Shown: positions 25,978-35,419 of the stretch, one piece after another
Position numbering within the stretch: the first letter of the stretch is position 1
Layout of the letters: each line of letters begins with the position of its first letter
Origin: Mucilaginibacter sp. KACC 22773
Lineage (GTDB): Bacteria; Bacteroidota; Bacteroidia; Sphingobacteriales; Sphingobacteriaceae
Assembly (NCBI RefSeq): GCF_028736215.1
Contig: NZ_CP117883.1
Coordinates: 1,426,001-1,490,000 of the forward strand
Direction of reading: 5' to 3'
Length of the DNA stretch: 64,000 nucleotides
Translations under genes and position numbers: made by a program
The notes under the pieces: model-generated
Seen by the model: the letters and a program-made list of their open reading frames with translations, nothing else
Databases searched by the model: none
What the model was told of the DNA's origin: nothing

Positions 25978-28728
25978 TTAGTTAACTATTGTGCCCGATG
26001 TTTTTTTACCTTTTTGCTTGTAATGGTCGTTGCGCTCGCGGTCTTCATCGTCCATATCAACACCTTTTTTAATTTTGCGCCAGTTGGTGTTTTTGCTGTA
26101 ACGCGCCATTGCCTTTTTGGTATCAAATATGCGCGTATCGCTTGGTATAAAAGTATATGGGGTATAGTCGGGCTTATCGGTAAAAAAATCTTGTAATAAC
26201 GATGCGGTAACGTCGTACTGGTTTACATAAGGCACATCCAGCACGTTATAAATGGTTTTTAATATCGAACCAAAATTGGCATGAGTGTGGCTTACATAGC
26301 CTTTTTTAACATACGGGCCAGCCAGCATCAGGATAGACCGGTGGGCGTCTATATGATCAACCCCGCCCTGCGGATCATCCTCGGTAATAATTACCAGCAT
26401 GTTTTTCCAGTATTTAGTGTGCGACAGGAAATCGAGCATGCGGCCAACAGCAAGGTCGTTATCGGCCATGTACGATTGCCTGTACGGGTAGCCGTCTTTA
26501 GGCCTTACATCGGCTCCGTGGTCATTAGGGACCTGCATGGTTATCAGCGAAGGCATTTTCTTTTTACCGGTGATCCACATCTTGGTAAACTCGCTTTTAA
26601 ACTGCTCAACACGGAATTGGTCGGGAATGTTGGTATTAAAGCCGGCGTAGTTATGGCTGGTACGTGTGTATAAAGCCTTTTGCATAGGCACCATAACAAT
26701 ATGGGCTGCACCGGTGTTGGTATCTTCCCATTCTTCGCGCACGTGTGCGGTTTCGTTGGCCTCGCCAAAATTGTAAAAGTCTACATGCTTGCGCTCCAGG
26801 GCTTCCCACAGGCCCCCTGTTTCGGCATAGTCTTCAGGGTCCATACTGCCTGTTGAACCGGGAAAACGGCGACCGGGGGCGTTTGAAAATAGTTTAGCGG
26901 TTTTGCTCACGTTGGAGTTTGCTTCCACCCATTCGTTGGGGATAACACCCATCATCCAATGGTGGCCGTGGATAGATGCATCACTATCGCAATAATAATT
27001 ATCACTGAAAGCGTACTGCGTGGCTACCTTAATATGGTTGGGCGATACATTAAGGTTAGGGAACTGCATCCGGGTAGCATCGGGCAAAGTATACTCGCAA
27101 TGTACACCAAAGCGGGCCAGGGTACTGTCGCCTTTGGCGTTGGGCAACTGGCCTAAAACTTCGTCGTAGGTGCGGTTCTCTTTGGTAATGTAAACAATGT
27201 ATTTGATAGGCGTGGGCGATGTGCCCGGCAGTACAGGTAATGGGTTGTTGGTAGCAGCATCAATAGTTTTACTTATAAATGTATTGCTGATTACTTGTTG
27301 AGTGTACCCGGCCAGCTGCGCATTATCGGGCATGGTAACTTTTTGAAAGGTGCCTAACTGAATATCGCCGATGTAGGTGCCCTGCGGCGGGGCAACAAAA
27401 CCATGGCCACCGTTGGGCCCGGCGCCGTAACCACGGCACGATGTAATATAAAGTTCTTTTTCATCGGCAGATAACTTTACCCTTGATGTTCCCCAGCCGG
27501 TTGGGATAAGGCCTTTGGTGGTTTGGGTGGGGATATCAATTACCGCAACGGCATTGAAACCTAAAAGCGCTACGTAAAGTGTTTTTTCATTTTTACTTAA
27601 GCTAATGCCGAAAGGTAACAGTCCTCGGAATTTATCGATACGGGCATCAACTTTAATTGGGATGTCGCCCAGCAGCTTATGATTTTTGTAATCGATAATG
27701 GTGATATTATCATTTGTGGCATTGGTAACATAAGCATATTGGCTGCCAACAGCTATTGAGTTTGGGCTTGCGCCGCCGGTTACTTCGGCATCTTCCAGCA
27801 TCTGGCCAACCTGGTGGCCGGTTTTAAATTTATTGATCACCTTGTTGGTTGCCAGATCGATGGTGAAAACGCTCATAGCCTCGGGCGATGAAGGGCTGCC
27901 AACACCGGGAATCTTTCGGCCTTCAACAACAGTTCCCTCGCGCGATTCTTTGGTGTTATCGCCATAAGGGTGCCGCGAGATCATGATCGAATCGGCATTT
28001 TTGGGGGTAGCCCCGGTTATTAATGGATAGGAATACATACCCACGTTGGCCACAAAGGCGGTCTTTTTATCAGGACTTAAAGCCAGGCCAAAAGGCTGGC
28101 GGCCTACATTGATAGATGCGGTTATTTTTTTTGTTGCCAGGTCTATCCGCACCATGCGGAAGTTTCCCCTATCCAGTACCAATAACTCGTTTTTATCCGC
28201 ATTAAAAAGCAGATCGGATGTGAAGCTGTCGTCATAATCTTTATTGCCAACGCGGCCATTTAACGATAGCGAATCTGTTTTTATAAATTTTTCAGCATCG
28301 TAAATAATCACGGCGCCATTATCGCCACCACTCAGGTACAGTGTTTTTGAATCGGGCGAAAAGGCTACACCCAAAAACGAACCATTAAATAAAGGAGAAG
28401 CGATCTTTTTATCGTATGATGGTACCCTTGAGCTGCCCATGGTGGCAATATCAATAAGGGTGATAACACCGTTATGCAGCGTTACCGCTTTTTTGCCGTC
28501 GGGAGATATGGATAACCCGAAAGGATCATGCGTTATGCGGATGGTTTGGCCGGCTGGTGTTATTAACCTGCCGCTGGGTAAAACAGATGCGCCGGCAGTA
28601 TCTATTTTACAGTATTGATTAATCCCTGGTACCTGTAAAATGCTTACCTGCTGCTTTTGGGCAAAGGCGCATGGCATAAGCCCAATGCCGATTGCGAATG
28701 ATAAAAGAAACTTGTTTTTAACTGGCAT
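25978..28728 (-). CDS. YncE-type beta-propeller / phosphoesterase fusion, exported
   Basis: A fusion of a seven-bladed YVTN/YncE propeller (about residues 30-430; repeats such as PFGLALSPDKKTAFVANVG) with a PF04185 phosphoesterase of the alkaline-phosphatase/phospholipase C superfamily (about 510-880). The catalytic start is YIVYITKENRTYDEVLGQLP, with later SDASIHGHHWMMG and EDDPQGGVDHIDAHR as metal-site regions. The frame opens at 28782, but the ATG at 28728 starts a clean signal peptide (MPVKNKFLLSFAIGIGL...AFAQ), giving 916 aa. Located after susCD, it should act on phosphoesters in the periplasm or at the surface. The exact substrate is unknown. Confidence 0.9.
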   Translation of the reverse strand: MPVKNKFLLSFAIGIGLMPCAFAQKQQVSILQVPGINQYCKIDTAGASVLPSGRLITPAGQTIRITHDPFGLSISPDGKKAVTLHNGVITLIDIATMGSSRVPSYDKKIASPLFNGSFLGVAFSPDSKTLYLSGGDNGAVIIYDAEKFIKTDSLSLNGRVGNKDYDDSFTSDLLFNADKNELLVLDRGNFRMVRIDLATKKITASINVGRQPFGLALSPDKKTAFVANVGMYSYPLITGATPKNADSIMISRHPYGDNTKESREGTVVEGRKIPGVGSPSSPEAMSVFTIDLATNKVINKFKTGHQVGQMLEDAEVTGGASPNSIAVGSQYAYVTNATNDNITIIDYKNHKLLGDIPIKVDARIDKFRGLLPFGISLSKNEKTLYVALLGFNAVAVIDIPTQTTKGLIPTGWGTSRVKLSADEKELYITSCRGYGAGPNGGHGFVAPPQGTYIGDIQLGTFQKVTMPDNAQLAGYTQQVISNTFISKTIDAATNNPLPVLPGTSPTPIKYIVYITKENRTYDEVLGQLPNAKGDSTLARFGVHCEYTLPDATRMQFPNLNVSPNHIKVATQYAFSDNYYCDSDASIHGHHWMMGVIPNEWVEANSNVSKTAKLFSNAPGRRFPGSTGSMDPEDYAETGGLWEALERKHVDFYNFGEANETAHVREEWEDTNTGAAHIVMVPMQKALYTRTSHNYAGFNTNIPDQFRVEQFKSEFTKMWITGKKKMPSLITMQVPNDHGADVRPKDGYPYRQSYMADNDLAVGRMLDFLSHTKYWKNMLVIITEDDPQGGVDHIDAHRSILMLAGPYVKKGYVSHTHANFGSILKTIYNVLDVPYVNQYDVTASLLQDFFTDKPDYTPYTFIPSDTRIFDTKKAMARYSKNTNWRKIKKGVDMDDEDRERNDHYKQKGKKTSGTIVN

Positions 28729-28751
28729 AGATAAATTGTTTTTAACCAAAT

Positions 28752-28778
28752 AAAGGCCCCCGTTTGATGAGGGCCTTT
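28752..28778 (-). terminator. Hairpin between susD and the propeller/phosphoesterase gene
   Basis: The arms AAAGGCCC and GGGCCTTT surround an 11-nt loop, just downstream of the susD stop. It is a likely attenuating terminator within the operon, since the next gene follows in the same direction. Confidence 0.65.
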
Positions 28779-28800
28779 GCAAAGTTGAGGTTAATAATTT

Positions 28801-30381
28801 TTATTTAAGAATGTACATTTTACCGTTAATGTCGTCATTGCCGCTATATTGATCGGCTAATGCTTTGTTATAATTAACAGCATTTGAAGTACGCTCGGAA
28901 CCAGGGTACTGGAAACGCAATGCTATACGACCGCTATTACCCGTACCCGGACCAGTTGTAAAGTTAGGTACACCGGTACGGCGGTAGGTAAAGTAAGATT
29001 CCAATCCTGAGTGACGGAACAATGCCAGGTATTTTTGTGTTAAAATTTTGGTAAGGCCAGCCGCATCAGCAGTATACTTAACACCTGATTGTGCGTAGTA
29101 GGTAGCCCAATCAACATTGATGGGATAAGTATCATAGTTAGCTAAATTTGCTGTACTGGTTGAACCCGGGCGGTAAAAGTATGCGGTAAAGCTACCAGCA
29201 CCTGTAGGTATGCCATAATAAGCAAAAGAAGTTTGGATGCCTTTGATATAATAATCTTCGGCGTTACCTGTTGCCCAGCCACGGTTAATACCTTCGGCAA
29301 TGTTAAACATCAATTCGGCATAACCTATTTGAATAGCCGGCTCGCCGGTGTAGGTTGAGTAATAACGTTTCCTGTTCAGGAATGAGTATTTCTGTAAGCC
29401 TGCGTTGTTATACATTACACCTAAGTCCAAACCCGGATCGGCACCAATGAACGACGAAAACGCTGCAGGGCTTTGATGCAGGTTATCAACGTTGTAACGT
29501 GCAGGTTCAGCAGTTACAAAAACACGTGGGTCTTTTAAGCTGGTTAATAAACCGATGTAAGTAGCCGATGTGTTTTGCCTTGAACCATTTTGGCCAAAGT
29601 TATCCGGTGTTTGTGGGTAATAGTTTGTTGGGCTCAAGAAAGTGTATTGCAGGTTATCAGCGGCACTTGTCATAACCGGATATTTAGTTGGGTTATTAAC
29701 GATAGTGGCAAATTGATTAGCAACATCAATATCGCCATTCTTTTTACTTAATTGGACCAATAACCTGATCCGGAAAGTATTTACCACTTTTTGCCATGCT
29801 GTTAAGCTATTGCTTAGGTAGATATCGCCCGCAAGGGTGTTATCGCCTTTGCCTATCAAAGCAGCTAAATCGGTGTTGGCACTCTCTAACCAGGCCAATG
29901 ATTGGGTCATCACGGTTTTTTGCGAATCATAAGCCGGGGTTAAGTTAGAAAGACCTTGTAATGCTTGAGTCATTGGGATATCGCCTTCTTCCATACTCAT
30001 CTTACTGAAAAAATATGCTCTGAAAAATTTCCCCAGAGCGCTGTATGGGTTAACTGCGGGCGCACCTGCTTTAACAGCCTGGTTTTCCATGGCCAACACG
30101 TTTTTTAAGGTAGTGTAGTAGTTGTCGCCGCTGCCAAAATCATAACGGTTGTTACCGTAATAATCGTAGTTGTAAATATAATACTGGGCATAAATTTCAT
30201 TTGAACCATCAGGAAAATCTGCCATGGTATTCAATATGCCATTAAAAAGAAGCGAAGCCGGAACCGCATTTGGTACGTTTGGGTTAACAGATAACTCCTG
30301 GAAACTCTTTTTACAGCTGGTTACTGTAAGTATCATGAATACCGGCAGTAAATAAATTCTAAATATCTTTTTCATATTCAT
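28801..30381 (-). CDS. SusD/RagB-like substrate-binding lipoprotein (organophosphorus locus)
   Basis: A 526-aa surface lipoprotein that should cap the SusC channel encoded 8 bp upstream and deliver its ligand. The N-terminus has a lipobox ending TVTSC (C23). The TPR-like helical body and the C-terminal GRIALRFQYPGSERTSNAVN motif fit the SusD-like_2 branch. An ATG six bases in (MKKIFRIYLLPVF) is an equally good start. Ligand class cannot be read from sequence; the surrounding phosphoesterases argue for a phospho- or phosphono-compound rather than a glycan. Confidence 0.93.
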   Translation of the reverse strand: MNMKKIFRIYLLPVFMILTVTSCKKSFQELSVNPNVPNAVPASLLFNGILNTMADFPDGSNEIYAQYYIYNYDYYGNNRYDFGSGDNYYTTLKNVLAMENQAVKAGAPAVNPYSALGKFFRAYFFSKMSMEEGDIPMTQALQGLSNLTPAYDSQKTVMTQSLAWLESANTDLAALIGKGDNTLAGDIYLSNSLTAWQKVVNTFRIRLLVQLSKKNGDIDVANQFATIVNNPTKYPVMTSAADNLQYTFLSPTNYYPQTPDNFGQNGSRQNTSATYIGLLTSLKDPRVFVTAEPARYNVDNLHQSPAAFSSFIGADPGLDLGVMYNNAGLQKYSFLNRKRYYSTYTGEPAIQIGYAELMFNIAEGINRGWATGNAEDYYIKGIQTSFAYYGIPTGAGSFTAYFYRPGSTSTANLANYDTYPINVDWATYYAQSGVKYTADAAGLTKILTQKYLALFRHSGLESYFTYRRTGVPNFTTGPGTGNSGRIALRFQYPGSERTSNAVNYNKALADQYSGNDDINGKMYILK

Positions 30382-30389
30382 CTGTTATT

Positions 30390-33300
30390 TTAGAATGATA
30401 AATTTAAGTTGAAGCCGTAGCTGCGTACTGTTGGCGATTGCAATACAGTTTGAGCCTGAGCGCCGTTGTATTGGTCAAGATCCACATCCTTAAAGCGTTT
30501 ATCTTTATAGAAGTACAACAGGTTACGGCCATAAAGCGATGCAGAGATCTTTTGGATAAACGATTTTTGCAACCAGGCTTTAGGGAAATCGTAGCTAAAA
30601 GTTACTTCGCGCAGTTTGCTGAAGGTTTTATCCATCAGGTTTGATTCGTCTACGTTGTAATATTTACTTACATAATCCTGCACCAATGCTGTTTGCTTGT
30701 TTTGTGAAAATTGCAAGGCAGAATAGTTTAAGATAGCTCCTGTTTTTGAATCAAGGTTGATTGCTGTACCGTTTGATACGTTTACACCCGGACCAACATA
30801 AGTACCGTTGTAACCAGCTACACCAAAGTTTTTCCAATCCTGGTAACGGGCATCGCCAAGGGCGCCTGTTGCAGTTTCGATATTAGCGCCACCACGCATA
30901 GTTTTATTGTGCATATAATCGATAATAACACCACCAACAGCTCCATCAAACTGGAAGCCCATGCTGAAATTTTTGTAACGGATTTTGTTGGCAATGCTCC
31001 AGTTGTAATTAGCATTTTCATGACCTAATACCTGGCCACCAACTGATAGTGGTTTGCCTGCTGCGTCATTAATAATCTGGCCTTCTTTTGTTCTTAAAAA
31101 TTTGCTGCCGCGTAATATATCGGTGCGATCGCCTACGCTGTAGTAATTTAAGTAGGTGCCGTTTTGACCCGGAGGCAATTCTTTGTATACTTCTTTATTG
31201 TTCGATACGTTAACCAACACATTCCACGTAAAGCCACCCAGATTTTTAATAGGTGTACCTTCTAATGATCCTTCATAACCTGAACGTTTAGTTTTTAAAG
31301 CGTTTAAGTATAGTGTGGTGTAACCTGTGGCGGTAGAAATTTGGCTTGCGAATACTCTTGGACCATCAATATACTGGAACGCAGTAGCGCTTAGGCCCAA
31401 CCTGTTTTGCAAAAATTTAATATCAAAACCTTCCTCGTAGTTTACGCGGGTAGATGTTTTAATGTTATTGATATATAACGAATTGGTTGCATAACCAGCC
31501 GTTGTATTGTTGTATGGTTTGCTTGTTGAATAAGATGGGTTTAGCGAATAATCGGGCCCATTGTATGGCGAAGTATAAGTAGAACCATACCCCAGCGGAT
31601 TATTAAACAATGATGGGCCGGTACTGCCACCGAAAGCGGTAATTGAGCTAAATGGAGCAGGGCCAATAGTTGGGCTTGATACATCGGCTCTTACATTGGC
31701 GTATGATCCGCGTGCCTTCAGGAATGAAATGGCTTCGGGCAGTTTAAGGTAATCAGAAATTACAGTTGCTGCCGATACACTTGGATAATTATAAGTAGTT
31801 GCGTTTTGGAAAGCGCTTGATTTGTCTCTACGATAAGTTCCGGATAAGGTGGCATATTTACCGAACGACATATCTAACGACGCATAAAAACTCAATACTC
31901 TTTCAGATGCGTTAAAGCTGGTGGCCTGGATTGGATTTTTTGAGTTGCTGAAAGCATAAACCTCAGGTACGTTCAAGTAATCTGTAGATACCCAGCTTGA
32001 ATTGTAGCTCATGGTACGCAGGTTTGAACCTACTAAACCAGATAAATTTAAAAAATTCTTAACCGTGTAGTTGTAGTTTAAAATTAACTCGGTGTTGTTA
32101 TCAAACAAATTACGGCGATCTTCACGATAGTCACCCTGGTTGCCTTCACGTCCGTAAGGGTGGGCGCTAAAAGGCAGGTCTTCTGTGCGTAAAATATTGT
32201 AGGTGTCAATTTGTGAACGTAACCTTAAATTCAAATTATCATTGAATTTGTAAGTTCCACCCAGGTAACCGTAAGTGTCATTTTTGTAATGGCCACGGGT
32301 CCATTTTTGAGTTAACAAATATGGGTTATGGTAACGCTGATACTCCTCAAATTGCGATTGAACACCAACTTTACCAGGTTGCCAAATGGCTTTAATGTCT
32401 GGTGCGTTGATATCCCAATCTGCACCTGTCCATATCGAGATGTTATAAATGATACTATTAGGACCATATTGAACGTCTGGGAAGTTATCTGTTGATTGCC
32501 TGTTGAAATCAACGTTACCCTCAAAAGTCAATTTAGGAGTTGGCGTAAATGACGCGTATAAATTGGCATTAGCGATATTCAGATATTGCGATGGAATGTA
32601 GCTGGTTTGGTGTTGCTGTGAAACCGAAAAACGAGTTGTGTAAGTATCTCCAACAACGCCTAATGCAACGTTATTATTGGTTTGCGAACCTACTTTCAAA
32701 AAGTTTTTCAGGTTGTCTTTACCTCGTGCTGTCCAGGGCGTTCCCTGGCGCACACCGTTAACAATAGGGCTATCATATTGCGGGATTAACTGGCCGTTAA
32801 AATAAGGGCCCCAAACATCGTAGTCGCCGTCTACACCGCCTGGTGCACCACCTTTACCATCAACAAATTCGTAAAAGGTATTTTCGCCCGGCCCGAAAGA
32901 ATTTTGAGTACGTGGGAAAGCAAGGAAACCACTGTTTAATACAGTACTGCTGTTGATATCAACAGTTAAACCTTTTTTGTTTTTGGCACCTTTTTTTGTG
33001 GTGATTAAAATGGCACCATATTGTGCGCGGCTACCGTAAAGTGCAGCGGCGGCAGGGCCTTTTAATACGGTGTAAGTTTCAATATCATCAGGGCTAATGT
33101 TATAAGTATCTGTATTGATAGGGAAACCATCAACAACATATAATGATACCTGGCTACCCCTGATCAGTACGTTAGGGTTACCTAATAACTCGGCAGATGG
33201 GCCAACAGATACGCCGGCAACTTTACCTATTAAGCCTGTGATCGGGTTAGGATCGCGGGCAGTTGTTAAGGCGTCGCCTTGTACAGTTTGTATAGCGTAA

Positions 33301-33668
33301 CCAATGCGCCTGGTTTCTTTTTTAATACCAAGGGCTGTAACAACTACCTCATTTAATACCTTGTTGTCGCCGTTTAAGCTTACATTAATTACATTTTTAT
33401 CGGCAACCACAATGTTTTGTGGGGTGTAGCCAATAAACGAAAATGTAAGTGTTTGACCTGCACTTGCCGAAATAATGTAACGGCCCTCAATATCGGTAAC
33501 CGTACCTTTGTTTTGTTCTTTAATGCGTACACTTACACCGGGTACTGGTAAGTGGTTCTCGTCGGTAACTGTACCGCTTATTTTGCTTTGAGCTAATAAT
33601 ATAGATGGCGCAATACAAAATAACAAAACCGTAATAACGGTTTTTAGTCTCTGGTAAAACTTATTCAT
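30390..33668 (-). CDS. SusC/RagA TonB-dependent outer-membrane transporter (organophosphorus locus)
   Basis: A 1092-aa TonB-dependent transporter. After a signal peptide ending near LLAQS there is a CarboxypepD_reg-like domain (SGTVTDENHLPVPGVSVRIK, about 29-110), then a plug with the RagA-type motif (LNEVVVTALGIKKETRRIGY; YVVDGFPINTDTYNI) and a 22-strand barrel closing with aromatic FNLNLSF. There is no STN domain, so it is not a FecI/FecR transducer, in contrast to the second SusC here. A copy of the regulator dyad lies 36 nt upstream of the ATG. It probably pumps the locus substrate into the periplasm with SusD. Confidence 0.96.
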   Translation of the reverse strand: MNKFYQRLKTVITVLLFCIAPSILLAQSKISGTVTDENHLPVPGVSVRIKEQNKGTVTDIEGRYIISASAGQTLTFSFIGYTPQNIVVADKNVINVSLNGDNKVLNEVVVTALGIKKETRRIGYAIQTVQGDALTTARDPNPITGLIGKVAGVSVGPSAELLGNPNVLIRGSQVSLYVVDGFPINTDTYNISPDDIETYTVLKGPAAAALYGSRAQYGAILITTKKGAKNKKGLTVDINSSTVLNSGFLAFPRTQNSFGPGENTFYEFVDGKGGAPGGVDGDYDVWGPYFNGQLIPQYDSPIVNGVRQGTPWTARGKDNLKNFLKVGSQTNNNVALGVVGDTYTTRFSVSQQHQTSYIPSQYLNIANANLYASFTPTPKLTFEGNVDFNRQSTDNFPDVQYGPNSIIYNISIWTGADWDINAPDIKAIWQPGKVGVQSQFEEYQRYHNPYLLTQKWTRGHYKNDTYGYLGGTYKFNDNLNLRLRSQIDTYNILRTEDLPFSAHPYGREGNQGDYREDRRNLFDNNTELILNYNYTVKNFLNLSGLVGSNLRTMSYNSSWVSTDYLNVPEVYAFSNSKNPIQATSFNASERVLSFYASLDMSFGKYATLSGTYRRDKSSAFQNATTYNYPSVSAATVISDYLKLPEAISFLKARGSYANVRADVSSPTIGPAPFSSITAFGGSTGPSLFNNPLGYGSTYTSPYNGPDYSLNPSYSTSKPYNNTTAGYATNSLYINNIKTSTRVNYEEGFDIKFLQNRLGLSATAFQYIDGPRVFASQISTATGYTTLYLNALKTKRSGYEGSLEGTPIKNLGGFTWNVLVNVSNNKEVYKELPPGQNGTYLNYYSVGDRTDILRGSKFLRTKEGQIINDAAGKPLSVGGQVLGHENANYNWSIANKIRYKNFSMGFQFDGAVGGVIIDYMHNKTMRGGANIETATGALGDARYQDWKNFGVAGYNGTYVGPGVNVSNGTAINLDSKTGAILNYSALQFSQNKQTALVQDYVSKYYNVDESNLMDKTFSKLREVTFSYDFPKAWLQKSFIQKISASLYGRNLLYFYKDKRFKDVDLDQYNGAQAQTVLQSPTVRSYGFNLNLSF

Positions 33669-33704
33669 CTGCTAAAATTTAAGGGTGAAACATGTAGTTT
33701 TTTC

Positions 33705-33721
33705 ATACAGCAATGCTAAAC
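33705..33721 (-). promoter_or_regulatory. Candidate XRE-cupin operator upstream of susC
   Basis: Read toward susC it is GTTTAGCATTGCTGTAT, matching 13 of 17 bases of the perfect dyad at 35420-35436. There are 36 nt between it and the susC ATG, the same spacing as at the transporter gene. A further partial copy (TTTAGTATT, 33745-33753) lies slightly farther upstream. Confidence 0.55.
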
Positions 33722-33848
33722 TTTGTTTATTATTAGTAAACCAATTTAGTATTAAGCTATACTTAAGCTTTTGTTTACCCTGTGTTAAGCAGGTAGTTTT
33801 TGTAACGAAAATATCACATCTTCTTTATGGAAAATTAACACATGGCCA

Positions 33849-34433
33849 TTAAGGGTTAACCTGTTGTAAATGAGCAAGTGCAATACCTTTCAAATAGTCG
33901 ATATTATCAACAGGTGTATTCATTTCTTTGGCCATATCATCCCAGTACCTGAGTCTTATAATCAGCTCAGAATCAGGGTTTAGTTCAAAGTTGGCGGCTT
34001 CATCAGCAGTCATTACCCCGCCCTGGAAATTAAGGGTAGCTTTACTGGCGTCCGACAGGCGGTTATAGTATTCCGGGTATTTAAAAGTGAGGTATCTTTT
34101 GGCAATTACATGGCCCTGTACCAGGTTGGCAACCCTTTCGGAAAAACCGCGTTCCAGTAAAAAATCGGCGCCAATTTGTTCATGGTCTACATTGCCCATG
34201 CCATCCATGCTTTCGGTTTCGCCGGCCTCGGCACATAAATGGCCAATGTCATGAAAAAAAGCGGCCAATACTACTTCGTCGTCAAAGCCTTCGGCTTTAG
34301 CCAGGGCAGCAGCCTGCGACATATGCTCCAATTGTGAAACAGGTTCGCCTATATAATCTTCGTCGCCATATTTTTCATATAGTGAAAATATTTCGTTCAC
34401 TACAGCCTGTGGGTCATAAGCAGAATAAGTCAT
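33849..34433 (-). CDS. HD-domain phosphonate oxygenase, PhnZ/TmpB-like
   Basis: A 194-aa HD-domain protein of the phosphonate-associated group (TIGR03276). PhnZ and TmpB are mixed-valent di-iron oxygenases that break the C-P bond of 1-hydroxy-2-aminoethylphosphonate or its trimethylammonio analogue. Every residue I recall as important in PhnZ is in register: Y27 and E30 (DYIGE), H37 (QLEH), H61/D62 (HDIGH), H84, H108 and K112 (GHVIAKRY), D165 (RYWDD); LSDASKATL and the following QGG also match. The Tyr/Glu pair separates these oxygenases from ordinary HD phosphohydrolases. No PhnY/TmpA-type hydroxylase is encoded nearby. It is 180 bp from susC on the same strand. Confidence 0.88.
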   Translation of the reverse strand: MTYSAYDPQAVVNEIFSLYEKYGDEDYIGEPVSQLEHMSQAAALAKAEGFDDEVVLAAFFHDIGHLCAEAGETESMDGMGNVDHEQIGADFLLERGFSERVANLVQGHVIAKRYLTFKYPEYYNRLSDASKATLNFQGGVMTADEAANFELNPDSELIIRLRYWDDMAKEMNTPVDNIDYLKGIALAHLQQVNP

Positions 34434-34500
34434 GTTGGTAGGTTTTTAGTGCAAATTAAGCCGATTGAGGTTACTATATTATTAAATGTTTGTGAAAAAA

Positions 34501-34656
34501 GCCCCCTAACCCCCTGAAGGGGGAAAATTTTGAATGATACGTTTTTTATCTGTTTTATGTATAAGATACCAAAAAGTGAACAGTCAGGTTTATTATAATA
34601 ATGGGGGCAAAGCACCATGCAAATCAAAAACTCCCCCTTCAGGGGGTTGGGGGGCT
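34501..34656. repeat. Inverted repeat of the CCCCCTGAAGGGGG type
   Basis: The left arm GCCCCCTAACCCCCTGAAGG (continuing GGGAA) and the right arm CTCCCCCTTCAGGGGGTTGG (continuing GGGGC) are inverted copies about 100 bp apart, within the gap between the divergent HD and regulator genes. The same motif recurs in the prophage gap near 60.5 kb. Confidence 0.75.
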
Positions 34657-34681
34657 TGACATTTTTTTTTACTTTGCGAGT

Positions 34682-34698
34682 GTTTACCAATACTAAAC
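34682..34698 (+). promoter_or_regulatory. Candidate autoregulatory operator of the XRE-cupin gene
   Basis: GTTTACCAATACTAAAC ends 3 nt before the regulator's ATG, where a ribosome-binding site would lie. Its arms match 5 of 6 bases, and its reverse complement GTTTAGTATTGGTAAAC is one base from the perfect dyad at 35420-35436. Confidence 0.6.
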
Positions 34699-34701
34699 AA
34701 A

Positions 34702-35280
34702 ATGGAACAAGATATACTGATACAAATCAGTAACCGGATAAAAGAACGCCGCCGCGAAAAAAATATAACCGTACAGGAACTGGCCATACGCGCTAATGTA
34801 AGTAAGGGACTGATATCGCAAATTGAAAATAGCCGTACCATACCATCGCTTATTGTATTAATAGATATTATTAAAGCGCTTGAGATAGATATGAACGAAT
34901 TTTTTAAAGATATCCGGTCGAAAAGTAATTATTTTCCTGTGCTTATTAAACGTAAAGACGAGTATGAGCATTTTGAAAAAGAGCATGCATCGGGCTTTCA
35001 TTATCATAGGATATTTACACAATCCATTAACCGGTCAACGGTTGATATCGTGGTGCTTGATCTGATGCCCGGTTCATCGCGGCCAATGGTTACCACCGAA
35101 GCCTTTGAATACAAATATATTTTAAGCGGCGATGTGGAGTATCATTTTGATGACTACAAGGTGCTGTTAAAACAGGGTGATTCAATGCTGTTTGACGGCC
35201 GCCTACCGCATACACCTAAAAATCCGGGTACTGCCACAGCGAGTATGCTGGTTGTTTATTTTTTTGAGGAAAAGAAATAG
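34702..35280 (+). CDS. XRE-family regulator with cupin sensor domain
   Basis: A 192-aa transcription factor. The N-terminal HTH (residues about 8-62; ITVQELAIRANVSKGLISQI) is joined to a C-terminal cupin (about 110-188; YILSGDVEYHFDDYKVLLKQ, DGRLPHTPKNPG), a layout used by small-molecule-responsive regulators such as PuuR. The cupin probably senses the locus substrate or a product. It is the first gene of the right arm and is divergent from the HD oxygenase. Matching dyads over its own start region and upstream of the transporter and susC genes suggest it controls both arms. Confidence 0.9.
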   Translation: MEQDILIQISNRIKERRREKNITVQELAIRANVSKGLISQIENSRTIPSLIVLIDIIKALEIDMNEFFKDIRSKSNYFPVLIKRKDEYEHFEKEHASGFHYHRIFTQSINRSTVDIVVLDLMPGSSRPMVTTEAFEYKYILSGDVEYHFDDYKVLLKQGDSMLFDGRLPHTPKNPGTATASMLVVYFFEEKK

Positions 35281-35292
35281 GGTTGATTTGAA

Positions 35293-35370
35293 AATTTGAG
35301 AATTTGAAGATTTGAAAATTGCATAATTGGGTTTAATTTTCAAATTCTCAAATCTTCAAATTCTCAAATT
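35293..35370. repeat. Word-repeat palindrome (AATTTGA/TCAAATT)
   Basis: Two arms of 23 nt (35293-35315 and 35348-35370) are perfect reverse complements. Each arm is itself built from the word TTTGA(A/G)AA repeated. It lies between the regulator stop and the transporter promoter, where it could act as a terminator. Confidence 0.75.
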
Positions 35371-35419
35371 GATATTAACTAAACCTTAACATAAACTTAG
35401 TTTGTTATTAATGAAATAA

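Noticed and set aside
34430..34841. Minus-strand open frames upstream of the HD gene
   Set aside because: They cross the CCCCCTGAAGGGGG repeat and the regulator gene in antisense; no coding features are seen.
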